Shown here piece by piece: positions 7,680 to 18,380 of a DNA stretch of 64,000 nucleotides. The notes beneath the pieces are model-generated. The model saw only the letters and a list, made by a program, of their open reading frames with translations, did not search any database and had not been told where the DNA came from. The position numbers and the translations under genes were made by a program. The DNA is taken from assembly GCF_003202235.1 (NCBI RefSeq), contig NZ_MASU01000006.1:62001-126000 (forward strand). The letters run 5' to 3'. Numbering within the stretch: position 1 is the first letter of the stretch; every line of letters starts with the position of its first letter. The DNA comes from Prauserella flavalba (GTDB lineage: Bacteria > Actinomycetota > Actinomycetes > Mycobacteriales > Pseudonocardiaceae).

Positions 7680-7844
7680 TCACGCGGCCTTGGCGATGTC
7701 GGCCTTGGCCTTCTTCAGCGCGAGCACAGGACACTTCTTGCAGCGCGGCTTGGACTTGCAGCACTTCTTCTTGACTTTGCCCGATTTGATCAGCTTGCGG
7801 ACGACGGCCTTGGGGTCGTCTTCGCCCCCGTGCTTCTTGCCCAC
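7680..7844 (-). CDS. 54-aa Lys/Cys-rich small protein
   Basis: Reading leftward from the GTG at 7844, the frame encodes 54 residues beginning MGKKHGGEDDPKAVVRKLIK and ending KKAKADIAKAA. The middle reads KKKCCKSKPRCKKCPVLA, which has four cysteines as CC-X5-C-X2-C in a strongly basic context, compatible with a small zinc or iron-sulfur knot. About one third of the residues are lysine, very unusual for 72% GC DNA, where the antisense and shifted frames give Arg/Ala/Gly instead. That argues for real coding. A weak GGAG lies 9 bases before the start. The function is unknown. Its promoter region is shared with divergent typA. Confidence 0.7.
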   Translation of the reverse strand: MGKKHGGEDDPKAVVRKLIKSGKVKKKCCKSKPRCKKCPVLALKKAKADIAKAA

Positions 7845-8009
7845 GGATCACACTCCACGCCGGTCGGCTCCTCGCATCAGGTTAGGTGAGGCTATCCTTG
7901 ATCGAGGTGTGGCGCTGGGCACAATGGTAGCCCGGCTATCCTGGGTACGACCATCGTTGGCCTCGAGAGCCGATGGCCGCCCCCGTTCTCTTCCCACAGG
8001 AGTCGACGC

Positions 8010-9914
<1,905 letters not shown>

Positions 9915-10085
9915 CGCTCGGCCCGATCCCGGCCTGCCGGGAACCGCGTGGTTGGATCATGCGTCACCCAAGTGGCGGTACCTGGTCCAGTACCTCGGTT
10001 TGACGTCCGGTCTGGCAGTCTTCGGGTTCCGGCGTTACTGACGGTGCCGATCACGGCAGGTTCGACGAGCAGGAGGGGCTGCGGC

Positions 10086-11912
10086 GTGCGCGCGACTGGC
10101 GGGAGGGCGAGGGTGCGGTTGCTGGCGCTCGTGTTCGCGCTGGTGACCGTGGTGCTCGCGGCCTGCACCAACACCCCGCCGCCGCCCGTGGTCAGCTCAC
10201 CCATCGCGGAGACGTCCACGCCCGAGGCCGAGACGCCGTCGCAGATCGTGGTGAGCCTCGACGACATCGCGGGCGGGTACAACCCGCACAACCTGGCCGA
10301 CCTCTCCACGGTCACCTCCGCGCTGGCGCAGATGTTGCTGCCGTCGGTGTTCCGGCCCGCGGAGGACGGCACGCTCGAACTCGACGAGAGCCTGATGACC
10401 TCGGCCGAGGTCACCTCGCAGGAGCCGTTCACGGTCTCGTACCAGATCAGGCCGGAGGCGTCGTGGTCCGACGGCGCGCCCATCGCCGTCGAGGACTTCG
10501 CCTACCTCGCCGACGCGATGAAGAACCAGCCCGGTGTCGCCGACGCGGCCGGGTACCGGCTGATCACCGGCATCCAGCCGGGTGCGGGCGGCAAGCGGCT
10601 CGACGTGACGTTCAGCGAGCCGTACCCGGGCTGGCAGACCCTGTTCGACAATCTCCTGCCCTCACACCTGCTCAAGGACGCCCCCGGAGGCTGGCAGGGC
10701 GCGCTCGCGGACAGCTTCCCCGCCTATGGAGGACCGTTCTCGATCAAGACGCTCGACAAGGAGCGCGGCGAGATCGTGCTGGAGCGCAACGAGCGCTACT
10801 GGGAGAAGCCGGCCGCGGTCGACCGGATCGTGTTGCGCAGCTCCGACCACGCCGGCATGGTCGCGGCGCTGCGCAGCGGCAACGACCAGTTCGCGCTGGC
10901 CGGCACCGACGCGACGGGCCTGGAGCTGTTCTCCGAACTCGGCAAGGACGTCGACCTGCACACCGTCGCCAGGCCGTACCTCGCCTCGACGCTGCTGCGG
11001 CCGGTGGGCGTGCTGGCCGACGACCAGGTACGCGCCGGTGTCGCCGCGCTGCTCGACCGCGAGAAGCTGATCGCCGAGGGCACGCGCGGCGGTCCGTCCG
11101 AGCAGCTGCGGGCCGGCGCGCATGTGCTGCCGCCGTCGGCGAAGGACTACCGGCCCACGATCCCGCGCTCAGGCTCGCCGCTGACGCCCTCGCCGCGCAA
11201 GGCGGAGCAACTGCTCACCGCGGCCGGATACACGCGCGAGGCGGGCACCTGGACCCGCGAAGGGGTGCCCCTGTCGATCGTGGTCGCCTCGCCCGGGCAG
11301 CAGGAGCCGTACGCGAGCATCGCGCACGAGCTGAGCAGGCAGCTGATCGCCGCGGGGGTCGAGGTGACGACCGTGAACCCACCCGCCCGCGAGCTGTTCG
11401 ACTCGCTGCTGCCGACGCCGGTGAGCGGCACGTCCTCCGAGGAGGAGCCGCAGCCCGAGGCCGGTGGCGAGGGCACCGCGACGCCCACCACCGAGCCCAC
11501 CACCACGACGCCAGCGCCGTCGCCCAACGGCAACGTGGCGGTGGACATCGCGGTGGTGCCGCAGCCGGTGAGCTACGACCCGGCGTCGACGCTGGCGTCG
11601 ACCTTCGGTTGCCCACCGGGCTGGGACGCCGACCCGGACGGCGAGTCCTCACCGCAGGTGCCGGTCAACACCGCGGCGTTCTGCGACGAGGTGCTCCAGC
11701 CGACGATCGACGCCGCGCTGAGCGGAGCCGAGCCGCTGGGCGACAGCCTCGCCTCGGCGGAACCGGCGCTGTGGCAGGCGAACGTGTCGATCCCGCTGTT
11801 CCAGCTCGCCGACACGATGGCGATCGGCAAGACCGTGTCCGGCGTGACCGCGGGCCCCGCGATGGCGGGCCCCTTCTCCAACGCCGTCAACTGGACCCGC
11901 GCCCCCCGCTGA
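10086..11912 (+). CDS. lpqW: LpqW-like lipoprotein (family 5 solute-binding fold)
   Basis: An approximately 609-residue lipoprotein. The GTG at 10086 follows AGGAGG and gives a basic n-region (MRATGGRARVRLLA), a hydrophobic core and the lipobox LAAC. The GTG at 10113 is an alternative start. The mature protein has the oligopeptide-binding fold (SYQIRPEASWSDGAPIAVED, SFPAYGGPFSIK) and a long Pro/Thr/Glu-rich insertion near residues 455-485. In mycobacteria LpqW, encoded next to typA, is not an importer component; it regulates mannolipid and lipoarabinomannan synthesis. The same adjacency supports that assignment. The 3' end faces palindrome copy 2. Confidence 0.75.
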   Translation: MRATGGRARVRLLALVFALVTVVLAACTNTPPPPVVSSPIAETSTPEAETPSQIVVSLDDIAGGYNPHNLADLSTVTSALAQMLLPSVFRPAEDGTLELDESLMTSAEVTSQEPFTVSYQIRPEASWSDGAPIAVEDFAYLADAMKNQPGVADAAGYRLITGIQPGAGGKRLDVTFSEPYPGWQTLFDNLLPSHLLKDAPGGWQGALADSFPAYGGPFSIKTLDKERGEIVLERNERYWEKPAAVDRIVLRSSDHAGMVAALRSGNDQFALAGTDATGLELFSELGKDVDLHTVARPYLASTLLRPVGVLADDQVRAGVAALLDREKLIAEGTRGGPSEQLRAGAHVLPPSAKDYRPTIPRSGSPLTPSPRKAEQLLTAAGYTREAGTWTREGVPLSIVVASPGQQEPYASIAHELSRQLIAAGVEVTTVNPPARELFDSLLPTPVSGTSSEEEPQPEAGGEGTATPTTEPTTTTPAPSPNGNVAVDIAVVPQPVSYDPASTLASTFGCPPGWDADPDGESSPQVPVNTAAFCDEVLQPTIDAALSGAEPLGDSLASAEPALWQANVSIPLFQLADTMAIGKTVSGVTAGPAMAGPFSNAVNWTRAPR

Positions 11913-11930
11913 CTCGCTTGAGGCCCGAAC

Positions 11931-11983
11931 GCAGTGAAGGCCACCTTCACTGCGTTGAACGCAGGCAAGGTGGCCTTCACTGC
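11931..11983. repeat. 53-bp intergenic palindromic element, copy 2 (inverted)
   Basis: This is the exact reverse complement of copies 1 and 3. The 17-bp outer stem GCAGTGAAGGCCACCTT/AAGGTGGCCTTCACTGC and the inner CTGCGTT/AACGCAG stem are intact. It starts 18 bases after the lpqW stop and ends 16 bases before the stop of the convergent oligopeptide ATPase gene, so it can fold in both transcripts. Confidence 0.95.
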
Positions 11984-11999
11984 GGAAGGGCGGGCCGCC

Positions 12000-13049
12000 T
12001 CAGAGGAGCTGGGCGGTTTCCGCGTAGTGGCAGGCCGAGGGGTGGCCCTGGCCGCGGTCGACCAGCTCCGGCACCTCGTCGATGCACAGCTTGCGCTCGC
12101 CCTCGCTCAGCTCGTTCGCGAACTTCGGGCAGCGCGTGCGGAACCGGCAGCCGCTCGGCGGGTTGGCCGGGCTCGGCACGTCACCGGTGATCACGATCCG
12201 CTGCCGGGTGCGCTCCTTGCGCGGGTCCGGCACCGGGATCGCCGAGATCAGCGCCTGCGTGTACGGGTGCGCAGGCCGCTCGAACAGCTCCTCGGCCGGG
12301 GCGAGCTCCACGATCCGGCCGAGGTACATCACCGCGATGCGGTCGGCCACGTGCCGCACTACCGACAGGTCGTGGGACACGAACAGGTAGGACAGTCCCA
12401 GCTCGGATTGCAGGTCCTGCAACAGGTTCAGCACACCGGCCTGAATGGACACGTCCAAAGCGGACACCGGCTCGTCGAGCACCAGCACCTTCGGCTCCAG
12501 CGCGAGCGCCCTCGCGACGCCGATGCGCTGACGTTGCCCGCCCGAGAACTCGTGCGGGAAGCGGTTGCCGTGCTCCGGCCGCAGGCCCACGGTGGCCAGC
12601 AGCTCACGCACACGCTCCTTGCCGCCGTTCTCGTAGAGCCCGTGGATCCGCAGCGGCTCGGCGACGATCTCGTTGACCGGGATCCTCGGGTCGAGCGAGG
12701 CGTACGGGTCCTGGAACACGATCTGCATGCTCCGGCGCAGCCGCCGCATCTCCTTGCGGCCCAGCGTGTTCAGGTTCTGTCCCTCGAAGGAGACCTCACC
12801 GGCGGTGGCGGGCTGGAGGTTGAGCACCACACGCGCGGTGGTGGACTTCCCGCAGCCGGACTCACCGACGAGGCCCAGCGTCTCGTTCGGATAGAGGTCG
12901 AACGAGACACCGCACACCGCGTGCACATCGCCGATCCGGCGCCGCAGGATCCCGCCGCCGTGCACGGGGAAGTGCTTCACGATGTCGCGAGCCGAGAGCA
13001 CGGGCGTCCGGCTGGTCGTCGACTCGACGTCGAGTGCCGTCTCGGTCAT
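12000..13049 (-). CDS. Oligopeptide ABC importer ATP-binding protein (OppF/DppF type)
   Basis: A 349-residue ATPase with Walker [10 protein letters not shown], signature [14 protein letters not shown], Walker [13 protein letters not shown] and the switch His in VSHDLSV. The C-terminus has the OppF/DppF extension with four cysteines ([10 protein letters not shown]...C...ACHYAE), a known iron-sulfur-type motif of the family. The N-terminal phrase [19 protein letters not shown] is typical of the F subunit. It pairs with the D-type ATPase whose stop overlaps this gene's start (13046-13049). It is the last gene of the five-gene importer operon and ends at palindrome copy 2. Confidence 0.92.
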   Translation of the reverse strand: MTETALDVESTTSRTPVLSARDIVKHFPVHGGGILRRRIGDVHAVCGVSFDLYPNETLGLVGESGCGKSTTARVVLNLQPATAGEVSFEGQNLNTLGRKEMRRLRRSMQIVFQDPYASLDPRIPVNEIVAEPLRIHGLYENGGKERVRELLATVGLRPEHGNRFPHEFSGGQRQRIGVARALALEPKVLVLDEPVSALDVSIQAGVLNLLQDLQSELGLSYLFVSHDLSVVRHVADRIAVMYLGRIVELAPAEELFERPAHPYTQALISAIPVPDPRKERTRQRIVITGDVPSPANPPSGCRFRTRCPKFANELSEGERKLCIDEVPELVDRGQGHPSACHYAETAQLL

Positions 13050-14128
13050 TCGCGGACCTCTCCTTCGGTCGCGCCGGCCGGCAGCGGGTCATCCGCCACC
13101 GGACGGAACAGGTCGGTGGGCTCGTGGCCCTCGACCCGGTAGCTGAAATGGCAGGCCGCGAGGTGCTCGGGGTTCGACCCGGGCTCCAACGGCGGCTCCT
13201 CCTGGTCGCAGATGTCCTCCGCGAGCGGGCACCGGGGGCTGAACGGGCAGCCCGGCGGCATGTTGATCACCGACGGCGGCGAGCCCGCGATGGGCGTGAG
13301 CCGGTCCGTTTTGATGTCGAGGCGAGGCAGGCTGCCGAGGAGCCCGAGCGTGTAGGGCATCCTCGGCGTGTAGAACACCTCGTCGGCGGTGCCCTTCTCC
13401 ACGGGCTTGCCCGCGTACATCACCATCACCCGGTCGGCCTGGCCCGCGATCACGCCGAGGTCGTGGGTGATCAGGATCATCGCCGCGCCGGTCTCCTTCT
13501 GCGCGGTCCGCAGCGCCTCCAGGATCTGCGCCTGCACGGTGACGTCGAGCGCGGTGGTCGGCTCGTCGGCGATGATCACGTCCGGCTGGTTGGCCATCGC
13601 GATCGCGATCACCACGCGCTGGCGCATACCGCCCGACAGCTCGTGCGGGTACGCCTTCGCCCGCTGCTCCGGGTTCGGGATGTGCACGGTCTCCAACAGC
13701 TCCACGGCCTGCTTGCGCGCCGCCTGCTTGGTGATGTCGTTGTGCACCAGGATGGTCTCGGCGATCTGGTCACCGATGGTGTAGACGGGGTTCAGCGACG
13801 TCATCGGGTCCTGGAACACCATCGAGATGCCCCGGCCACGGACCCGGGAGAGCTCCTTGTCGCCCGACTCGAGCAGCTCCGTGCCGTTGAACCGCACGGA
13901 GCCGGACACGCGGGCCGTCTTGGGCAGCAGGCCCATCACGGCCAGCGACGTCACCGACTTGCCCGAACCCGACTCGCCGACGATGCCGAGCACCTCGCCC
14001 CGGCGCAGCTCGTAGCTGACGCCGCGGACGGCCTCGACCAAGCCCTCGTCGGTCGGGAACTGCACGGTCAGGTCCTCCACCTCGAGGACGGTGTCGCCCG
14101 TCGTCGCGGCGGGGTCTGTGGGGGTCAT
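13046..14128 (-). CDS. Oligopeptide ABC importer ATP-binding protein (OppD/DppD type)
   Basis: A 360-residue ATPase from the ATG at 14128. Walker A is GESGSGKS, signature [14 protein letters not shown], Walker [14 protein letters not shown] and the switch His is in LITHDLGV. The C-terminal OppD extension ends with the cysteine set [20 protein letters not shown]...ACHFSY. Both ends overlap neighbours by 4 bp (ATGA at 14125-14128, ATGA at 13046-13049). With the F-type ATPase it should form the heterodimer that powers the two permeases encoded upstream. Confidence 0.92.
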   Translation of the reverse strand: MTPTDPAATTGDTVLEVEDLTVQFPTDEGLVEAVRGVSYELRRGEVLGIVGESGSGKSVTSLAVMGLLPKTARVSGSVRFNGTELLESGDKELSRVRGRGISMVFQDPMTSLNPVYTIGDQIAETILVHNDITKQAARKQAVELLETVHIPNPEQRAKAYPHELSGGMRQRVVIAIAMANQPDVIIADEPTTALDVTVQAQILEALRTAQKETGAAMILITHDLGVIAGQADRVMVMYAGKPVEKGTADEVFYTPRMPYTLGLLGSLPRLDIKTDRLTPIAGSPPSVINMPPGCPFSPRCPLAEDICDQEEPPLEPGSNPEHLAACHFSYRVEGHEPTDLFRPVADDPLPAGATEGEVRE

Positions 14129-15069
14129 GCGCGTACCTTCGTCTGCTGGGGGTCGAACGCGTCCCGCAGTCCGTCCCCGATGAAGTTGATCGTCAGCGCG
14201 ATCAGGATGATGAACAGGCCCGGGAAGTAGAACAGCCAGGGCCGCGTCGACACCGCGGTCTGGTTCTGGCTGACGAGCAGGCCGAGCGAGGTGTCCGGCG
14301 GCTGGACGCCGAAGCCGAGGAACGACAGCGACGTCTCGATCAGGATCGCGATCGCCACGAGGATGGTGGCGTTGACGATCACCGAGCCGAGCGCGTTGGG
14401 CACGAGGTGGCGGAAGATGATCCGCGAGTCGGTGGCGCCGAGCGCCCTCGCCGCCTCGATGAACTCCTTCTCCCGCAGGGAAAGCACCACGCCGCGGGCG
14501 ACGCGTGAGACGTAGGCCCAGTAGAGGCCCGCGATCACGATCGCGATGAGCCACCATGCACCCTGGGTGTTGTGCGCGAGCACGGCGGCGACCGCCAGCA
14601 GCGGCAGCGTCAGCACCAGGTCGGCGATGCGCATGAGGATCGTGTCGACCCAGCCGCGGTAGAAGCCCGCCACCGCGCCCCAGATCGTGCCGACGATCGT
14701 GGCGAACAAAGCCACGAGCACCGCGATGCCGATCGAGATCTGGGTGCCGCGCAGCACCTGCGCGAAGCTGTCGTGCCCGATGGCGTCGGTGCCGAACGGG
14801 TGGTCCCACGACGGCGGCTGCGAGTGGTCGCCGGTGAGCTCGGAGACGTCGTACTTCCACAGCCACCCGCCGACGAAGGCGAGCAGGACGATCAGGACCA
14901 GCACGACGAGGCTGCCGACGGCGAGCTTGTGCTGCAGGAACCGGCGGATGACCAGCTGGGCCTGGCTGCGCTCGGCAACGGTGAACTCGCGTTCGACGCG
15001 GGTCCGCTTCTCGGGGCCGCTCGGCTTGGTCGGGACGGGCGCGACGTCGCTGTTGATGTTGTCAGGCAT
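14125..15069 (-). CDS. Oligopeptide ABC importer permease (OppC/DppC type)
   Basis: A 314-residue inner-membrane protein with the OppC-type long cytoplasmic N-terminus (about 50 residues) and TM1 (LAVGSLVVLVLIVLLAFVGG). A periplasmic loop contains HPFGTDAIGHDSFAQVLRGT, the classic C-subunit signature. Four or five more helices follow, with the EAA-type coupling loop EFIEAARALGATDSRIIFRH. The start overlaps the end of the B-subunit gene by 8 bp. It partners with the B permease to form the channel for peptides captured by the lipoprotein encoded at 16207-17961. Confidence 0.92.
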   Translation of the reverse strand: MPDNINSDVAPVPTKPSGPEKRTRVEREFTVAERSQAQLVIRRFLQHKLAVGSLVVLVLIVLLAFVGGWLWKYDVSELTGDHSQPPSWDHPFGTDAIGHDSFAQVLRGTQISIGIAVLVALFATIVGTIWGAVAGFYRGWVDTILMRIADLVLTLPLLAVAAVLAHNTQGAWWLIAIVIAGLYWAYVSRVARGVVLSLREKEFIEAARALGATDSRIIFRHLVPNALGSVIVNATILVAIAILIETSLSFLGFGVQPPDTSLGLLVSQNQTAVSTRPWLFYFPGLFIILIALTINFIGDGLRDAFDPQQTKVRA

Positions 15070-16042
15070 AGCGGATCCTCGGGTCGAGCACGCCGTAGAG
15101 CAGGTCGGCGACGAGATTGAGCACGATGATGACGGTCGCCGAGATCACGAGCCACGCCATGATCGAGTAGACGTCGTCCTTTTCGATGGCCTCCAGCAGG
15201 AACGTGCCGGCCCCCTGCCACTGGAACACCGTCTCGGTCACGACGGCGCCGGAGATGATCGAGCCGAGGTCGAGTGCGGTCACGGTGGTGAGCGGGATGA
15301 GCGCGGTGCGCAGCGCGTGCTTGCGCATCACCTGCCCTCGCCGCAGGCCCTTGGCCCTGGCCAGCCGCACGTAGTCGCTGTTGAGCACCTCGAGCATCGC
15401 GGCGCGCTGGAACCGGCTCCAGGCCGCGAACGACAGCAGCGCCAGCGAGATGGTCGGCAGGATCATGTGTCCCGCCGTGTCGAGCACTTTGTCCCAGGCG
15501 CCGCCCGCCACGTACACGGAACTGTCCCCGATGGTGAACAGCACCTGCTCGCCGACGGCGTTGTTGAAGCTGATGCCGGCTTCCTTCAGCAGGATCGCGA
15601 ACCAGAAGGTGGGCATCGCGAGGAAGAGGAAGCCGATGAAGGTGAAGGTGTAGTCGACGCCGGAGTACTGCTTCACGGCGCTCACCACACCCGCGATGAT
15701 CGCGAGGATCAGGGCGAGGAGCATGGCCAGCAGCACGAGCCGCAGCGTGACCATGTAGCGGCTCATCACCTCGTTGCCGATGTCCATGGTCGACTCGGTC
15801 GAGGGGCCGAAGTCGCCACGGAAGAGGCCGGTGAGCCAGTTCCAGTACCGCTCGAAAATGGGCTGGTCGAGGTGCAGGCGAACCCGCTCGGCCTCGATGG
15901 TCTGTGGTGGGGGCGGCGGGCTGATCGCGAGGAGCCGGTTGAGCGGGTTGCCCGACAGTGCCGCCATCAGGAAGACGACGAACGTCGAGGCGATGAAGAT
16001 CGGCACCGAGATCAGCAGTCGGCGCAAGGAATAGGCGAGCAT
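15062..16042 (-). CDS. Oligopeptide ABC importer permease (OppB/DppB type)
   Basis: A 326-residue membrane protein starting MLAYSLRRLLISVPIFIAST, the usual OppB/DppB N-terminus. A periplasmic segment of about 60 residues follows (LDQPIFERYWNWLTGLFRGD), then five helices and the coupling loop DYVRLARAKGLRRGQVMRKH. It lies directly after the substrate-binding gene but is separated from it by a strong hairpin at 16132-16176, which probably lowers expression of the membrane and ATPase genes relative to the binding protein. Confidence 0.92.
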   Translation of the reverse strand: MLAYSLRRLLISVPIFIASTFVVFLMAALSGNPLNRLLAISPPPPPQTIEAERVRLHLDQPIFERYWNWLTGLFRGDFGPSTESTMDIGNEVMSRYMVTLRLVLLAMLLALILAIIAGVVSAVKQYSGVDYTFTFIGFLFLAMPTFWFAILLKEAGISFNNAVGEQVLFTIGDSSVYVAGGAWDKVLDTAGHMILPTISLALLSFAAWSRFQRAAMLEVLNSDYVRLARAKGLRRGQVMRKHALRTALIPLTTVTALDLGSIISGAVVTETVFQWQGAGTFLLEAIEKDDVYSIMAWLVISATVIIVLNLVADLLYGVLDPRIRYA

Positions 16043-16131
16043 GGAGGTCTTCCTGCTGGAACGGGTCAGCGAGCGGCGAAGCCGCTCGTGGCGGTACCGC
16101 CGATCAGGGTACGTTCTTGATCTTGTTCTCG

Positions 16132-16176
16132 CCCGATGGGGGAGGCCGCCGGTGAAAGGCGACCTCCCCCATCGGG
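16132..16176 (-). terminator. Intercistronic hairpin between binding protein and permease genes
   Basis: CCCGATGGGGGAGG (16132-16145) pairs perfectly with CCTCCCCCATCGGG (16163-16176), and a 3-bp GCC/GGC stem lies in the loop. It sits between the binding-protein stop (16207) and the permease start (16042). No U-run follows on the transcribed strand, so partial termination or 3' protection of the upstream mRNA is more likely than full termination. Confidence 0.75.
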
Positions 16177-16206
16177 ATGTCGGATCAGGAGGTCACGCGC
16201 CGGGCA

Positions 16207-17961
16207 TCAGCCCTGGCGGATTCCCCACTGGCCGATGTTGTACACCGGTCCGTCCAGTGTCGAGTTGTTGCGCACGTTCGCGAGGTTGTCGTACGCGGCG
16301 ATGAACGTCGGCTTCTGGTACAGCGGGAGCACGTAGGCGTCCTTGGCCATGATGCGGTTCGCCTCGTTCACCTTGGCGAGCGCGTCCTGGCGGTCGGTCG
16401 CCGCGGCCGCCTCGTTGAGCAGGCGGTCGACGTCCGGGTTGCTGTAGTTACCGAAGTTGTTGCCCTGACCCGTGGTCCAGTTCTGGACCGCGTTCGCGAA
16501 CGGGTACGGCGAGGCGACCCACGCGAACAGCATGATGTCGTACTCACCGCTCTCGAGCGTGCCACCGAGGTCGTCGGTCGGCGAGACGTTCACCGTGACG
16601 CCGAGCTGCTTGGCGGCCTGGGCGAACAGCTCGCTCGAGTCCTGGCGGATCTGGTTACCCGTGGTGTAGCGGATGGAGAGCTCCGGAACGGGCTGGCCGT
16701 TCGGGGCCATCAGGCGGTCGCCCTGCTGCTGGTAGCCGGCGTCCGTGAGGATCTGCTTGGCCTTCTCGATGTCACCAGTGCCCTGACCGGTCTCGCTGAT
16801 GACGTCCTCGTAGCCCTCCTGCTGCGGCATGAAGTTGTTGCTGTTCAGCGGCTCGACCTTGTCGGTGAACTGGCCGACTGTGCCGTCGATCAGCGCCTGC
16901 CGGTCGACAGCGGTGAACAGCGCCTGGCGCAGTGCCTTGTCCTTCAGCGCGGGAGTGTCGAGGTTGAAGTCGAAGTGCTCCCAGGTCAGGCCGAGGCCGA
17001 CGTAGGACGACACGTTCGGGATGTTGCGCACCTGGTTCACGAGGTCCACCTGCGGCTGCGGGTAGATGATCTGGACCTCGTTGTTCTGCAGGGCGGTGGG
17101 CTCCTGCGCGGCGTCGGTGATGATCCGGAAGATCACGCGGTCCAGCTTCGGCTTCTCGCCCCACCAGCGCTCGTTCGGCACCAGGGTCAGCGACCGGTTC
17201 TTCTGGAAGTTCTCGATCTTGTACGGACCACCGGAGAAGGTGGGCATGTTGGCGCCGAACCAGTCGAACGCCGACTTCAGGCCCGCCGGGGTGTTGAGGT
17301 CACCGTGCTGCTTGGCGATGTGCGCGGGGTAGATCGGCTGGCCCGACTCCCACAGCTGCTGCCAGTCGGTGAACGGCTTCTCGTAGGTCACGGTCACGGT
17401 CTTGCCGTTGTCCGAGCCCTCGACCGAGCGCACCTGGTCGTACCCGGCCGTCGTGGCGACCGCGCAGTCCGGGCAGTCCTTGCCGTTCTGGGTCTTCCAG
17501 ATGTAGATGAAGTCCTCGGCCGAGATCGGCGTGCCGTCCGACCACACCGCTTCCTGCTTGATCTTGTACTCGATCGTCTGCGGGTTGGTGCTGACCTGCT
17601 CGGCCGACTCCAGGACGTCCTCGTTCATCGCGAACTTGAGGTCCGGGTTGCTGCTGAAGGTCGAGGGCAGCACGCCCTTCAGCGCCATGCCGGTCTCGAA
17701 GACGTTGCCCTCGGAAGAGTTGAGGTTCCAGTTGGCGATGTCCTTCTCCAGCGCCATGGTGACCTCGCCGCCGTCCTGCAGCTGGTCGGCAGGCGCGGAG
17801 TTGCACTCGTTGGGGTTCGCATCGCACTCGGCGAAGATCTGCCCGGTCTGGGCGCCATCCCCGTCGCCTCCGCCGTCGCCACCGCTGCACGCGGACAGGA
17901 CGAGCGCCGCCCCTGCGACGAGCGCGGCCGCCCGCGCCGCGCCTGACTTACTTCTCAACAT
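16207..17961 (-). CDS. Oligopeptide-binding lipoprotein, family 5
   Basis: A 584-residue lipoprotein with signal peptide (MLRSKSGAARAAALVAGAAL) and lipobox LSAC, followed by a Gly/Asp linker (SGGDGGGDGDG). The body has the OppA/DppA fold: IEYKIKQEAVWSDGTPISAE, TFSGGPYKIENFQKNRSL, PNERWWGEKPKLDR, FDFNLDTPALKDKALRQALF and a C-terminal PLYQKPTFIAA. It delivers peptides or similar compounds to the permeases encoded downstream. It is the first gene of the operon, with a 419-bp upstream gap, and is probably the most highly expressed because a hairpin follows it. The substrate cannot be deduced. Confidence 0.9.
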   Translation of the reverse strand: MLRSKSGAARAAALVAGAALVLSACSGGDGGGDGDGAQTGQIFAECDANPNECNSAPADQLQDGGEVTMALEKDIANWNLNSSEGNVFETGMALKGVLPSTFSSNPDLKFAMNEDVLESAEQVSTNPQTIEYKIKQEAVWSDGTPISAEDFIYIWKTQNGKDCPDCAVATTAGYDQVRSVEGSDNGKTVTVTYEKPFTDWQQLWESGQPIYPAHIAKQHGDLNTPAGLKSAFDWFGANMPTFSGGPYKIENFQKNRSLTLVPNERWWGEKPKLDRVIFRIITDAAQEPTALQNNEVQIIYPQPQVDLVNQVRNIPNVSSYVGLGLTWEHFDFNLDTPALKDKALRQALFTAVDRQALIDGTVGQFTDKVEPLNSNNFMPQQEGYEDVISETGQGTGDIEKAKQILTDAGYQQQGDRLMAPNGQPVPELSIRYTTGNQIRQDSSELFAQAAKQLGVTVNVSPTDDLGGTLESGEYDIMLFAWVASPYPFANAVQNWTTGQGNNFGNYSNPDVDRLLNEAAAATDRQDALAKVNEANRIMAKDAYVLPLYQKPTFIAAYDNLANVRNNSTLDGPVYNIGQWGIRQG

Positions 17962-18380
17962 TGACTCTCCTTGCTGGACGCCATCGGGGTTCGAGGCGAT
18001 CTCTCCCCTTGTCGGTGAGCCGTCGATGTGATCGATGGTGCTCGCCGTAACCGTGAACGCTAAGCACAGTTTCGGCGACCGTGCCGCTTCGGACAGCGAT
18101 CGTGATGCAACGGTGATTACCCAACGATTACTCCGAACGAGTGACGTGGAGCATACCCTCGAACTGGAGCGTCACCGTGTGTCGGTATCCCACCCGCCGT
18201 CTTCCCACCACCTCGACATGGCGCTATGCATGACGCGGGGAGAATAGCCCAGTGATCCCGGCATGTGGACACGACGAAAGAACTAAATGCCAATCGGTGA
18301 CCTTTTGGCGGCCGATCAGTGAACTCGCTACGCCGTTAGGGCCAGTCCGGTCGTCGCACGCGCGCCCGTAGGCTGGCGGC
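17962..18380. other. 419-bp divergent intergenic region
   Basis: It lies between the binding-protein gene (-) and mshB (+). The part near 18060-18150 is less GC-rich than its surroundings and should hold the promoters. I see no convincing -35/-10 pair, RNA gene, repeat or riboswitch. A 70-codon open frame at 18035-18247 has no Shine-Dalgarno sequence or recognisable sequence and is not called. Confidence 0.6.

Noticed and set aside
18035-18247. A 70-codon frame in the dppA-mshB intergenic region.
   Set aside because: No Shine-Dalgarno sequence, no recognisable sequence, and it lies where promoters are expected.
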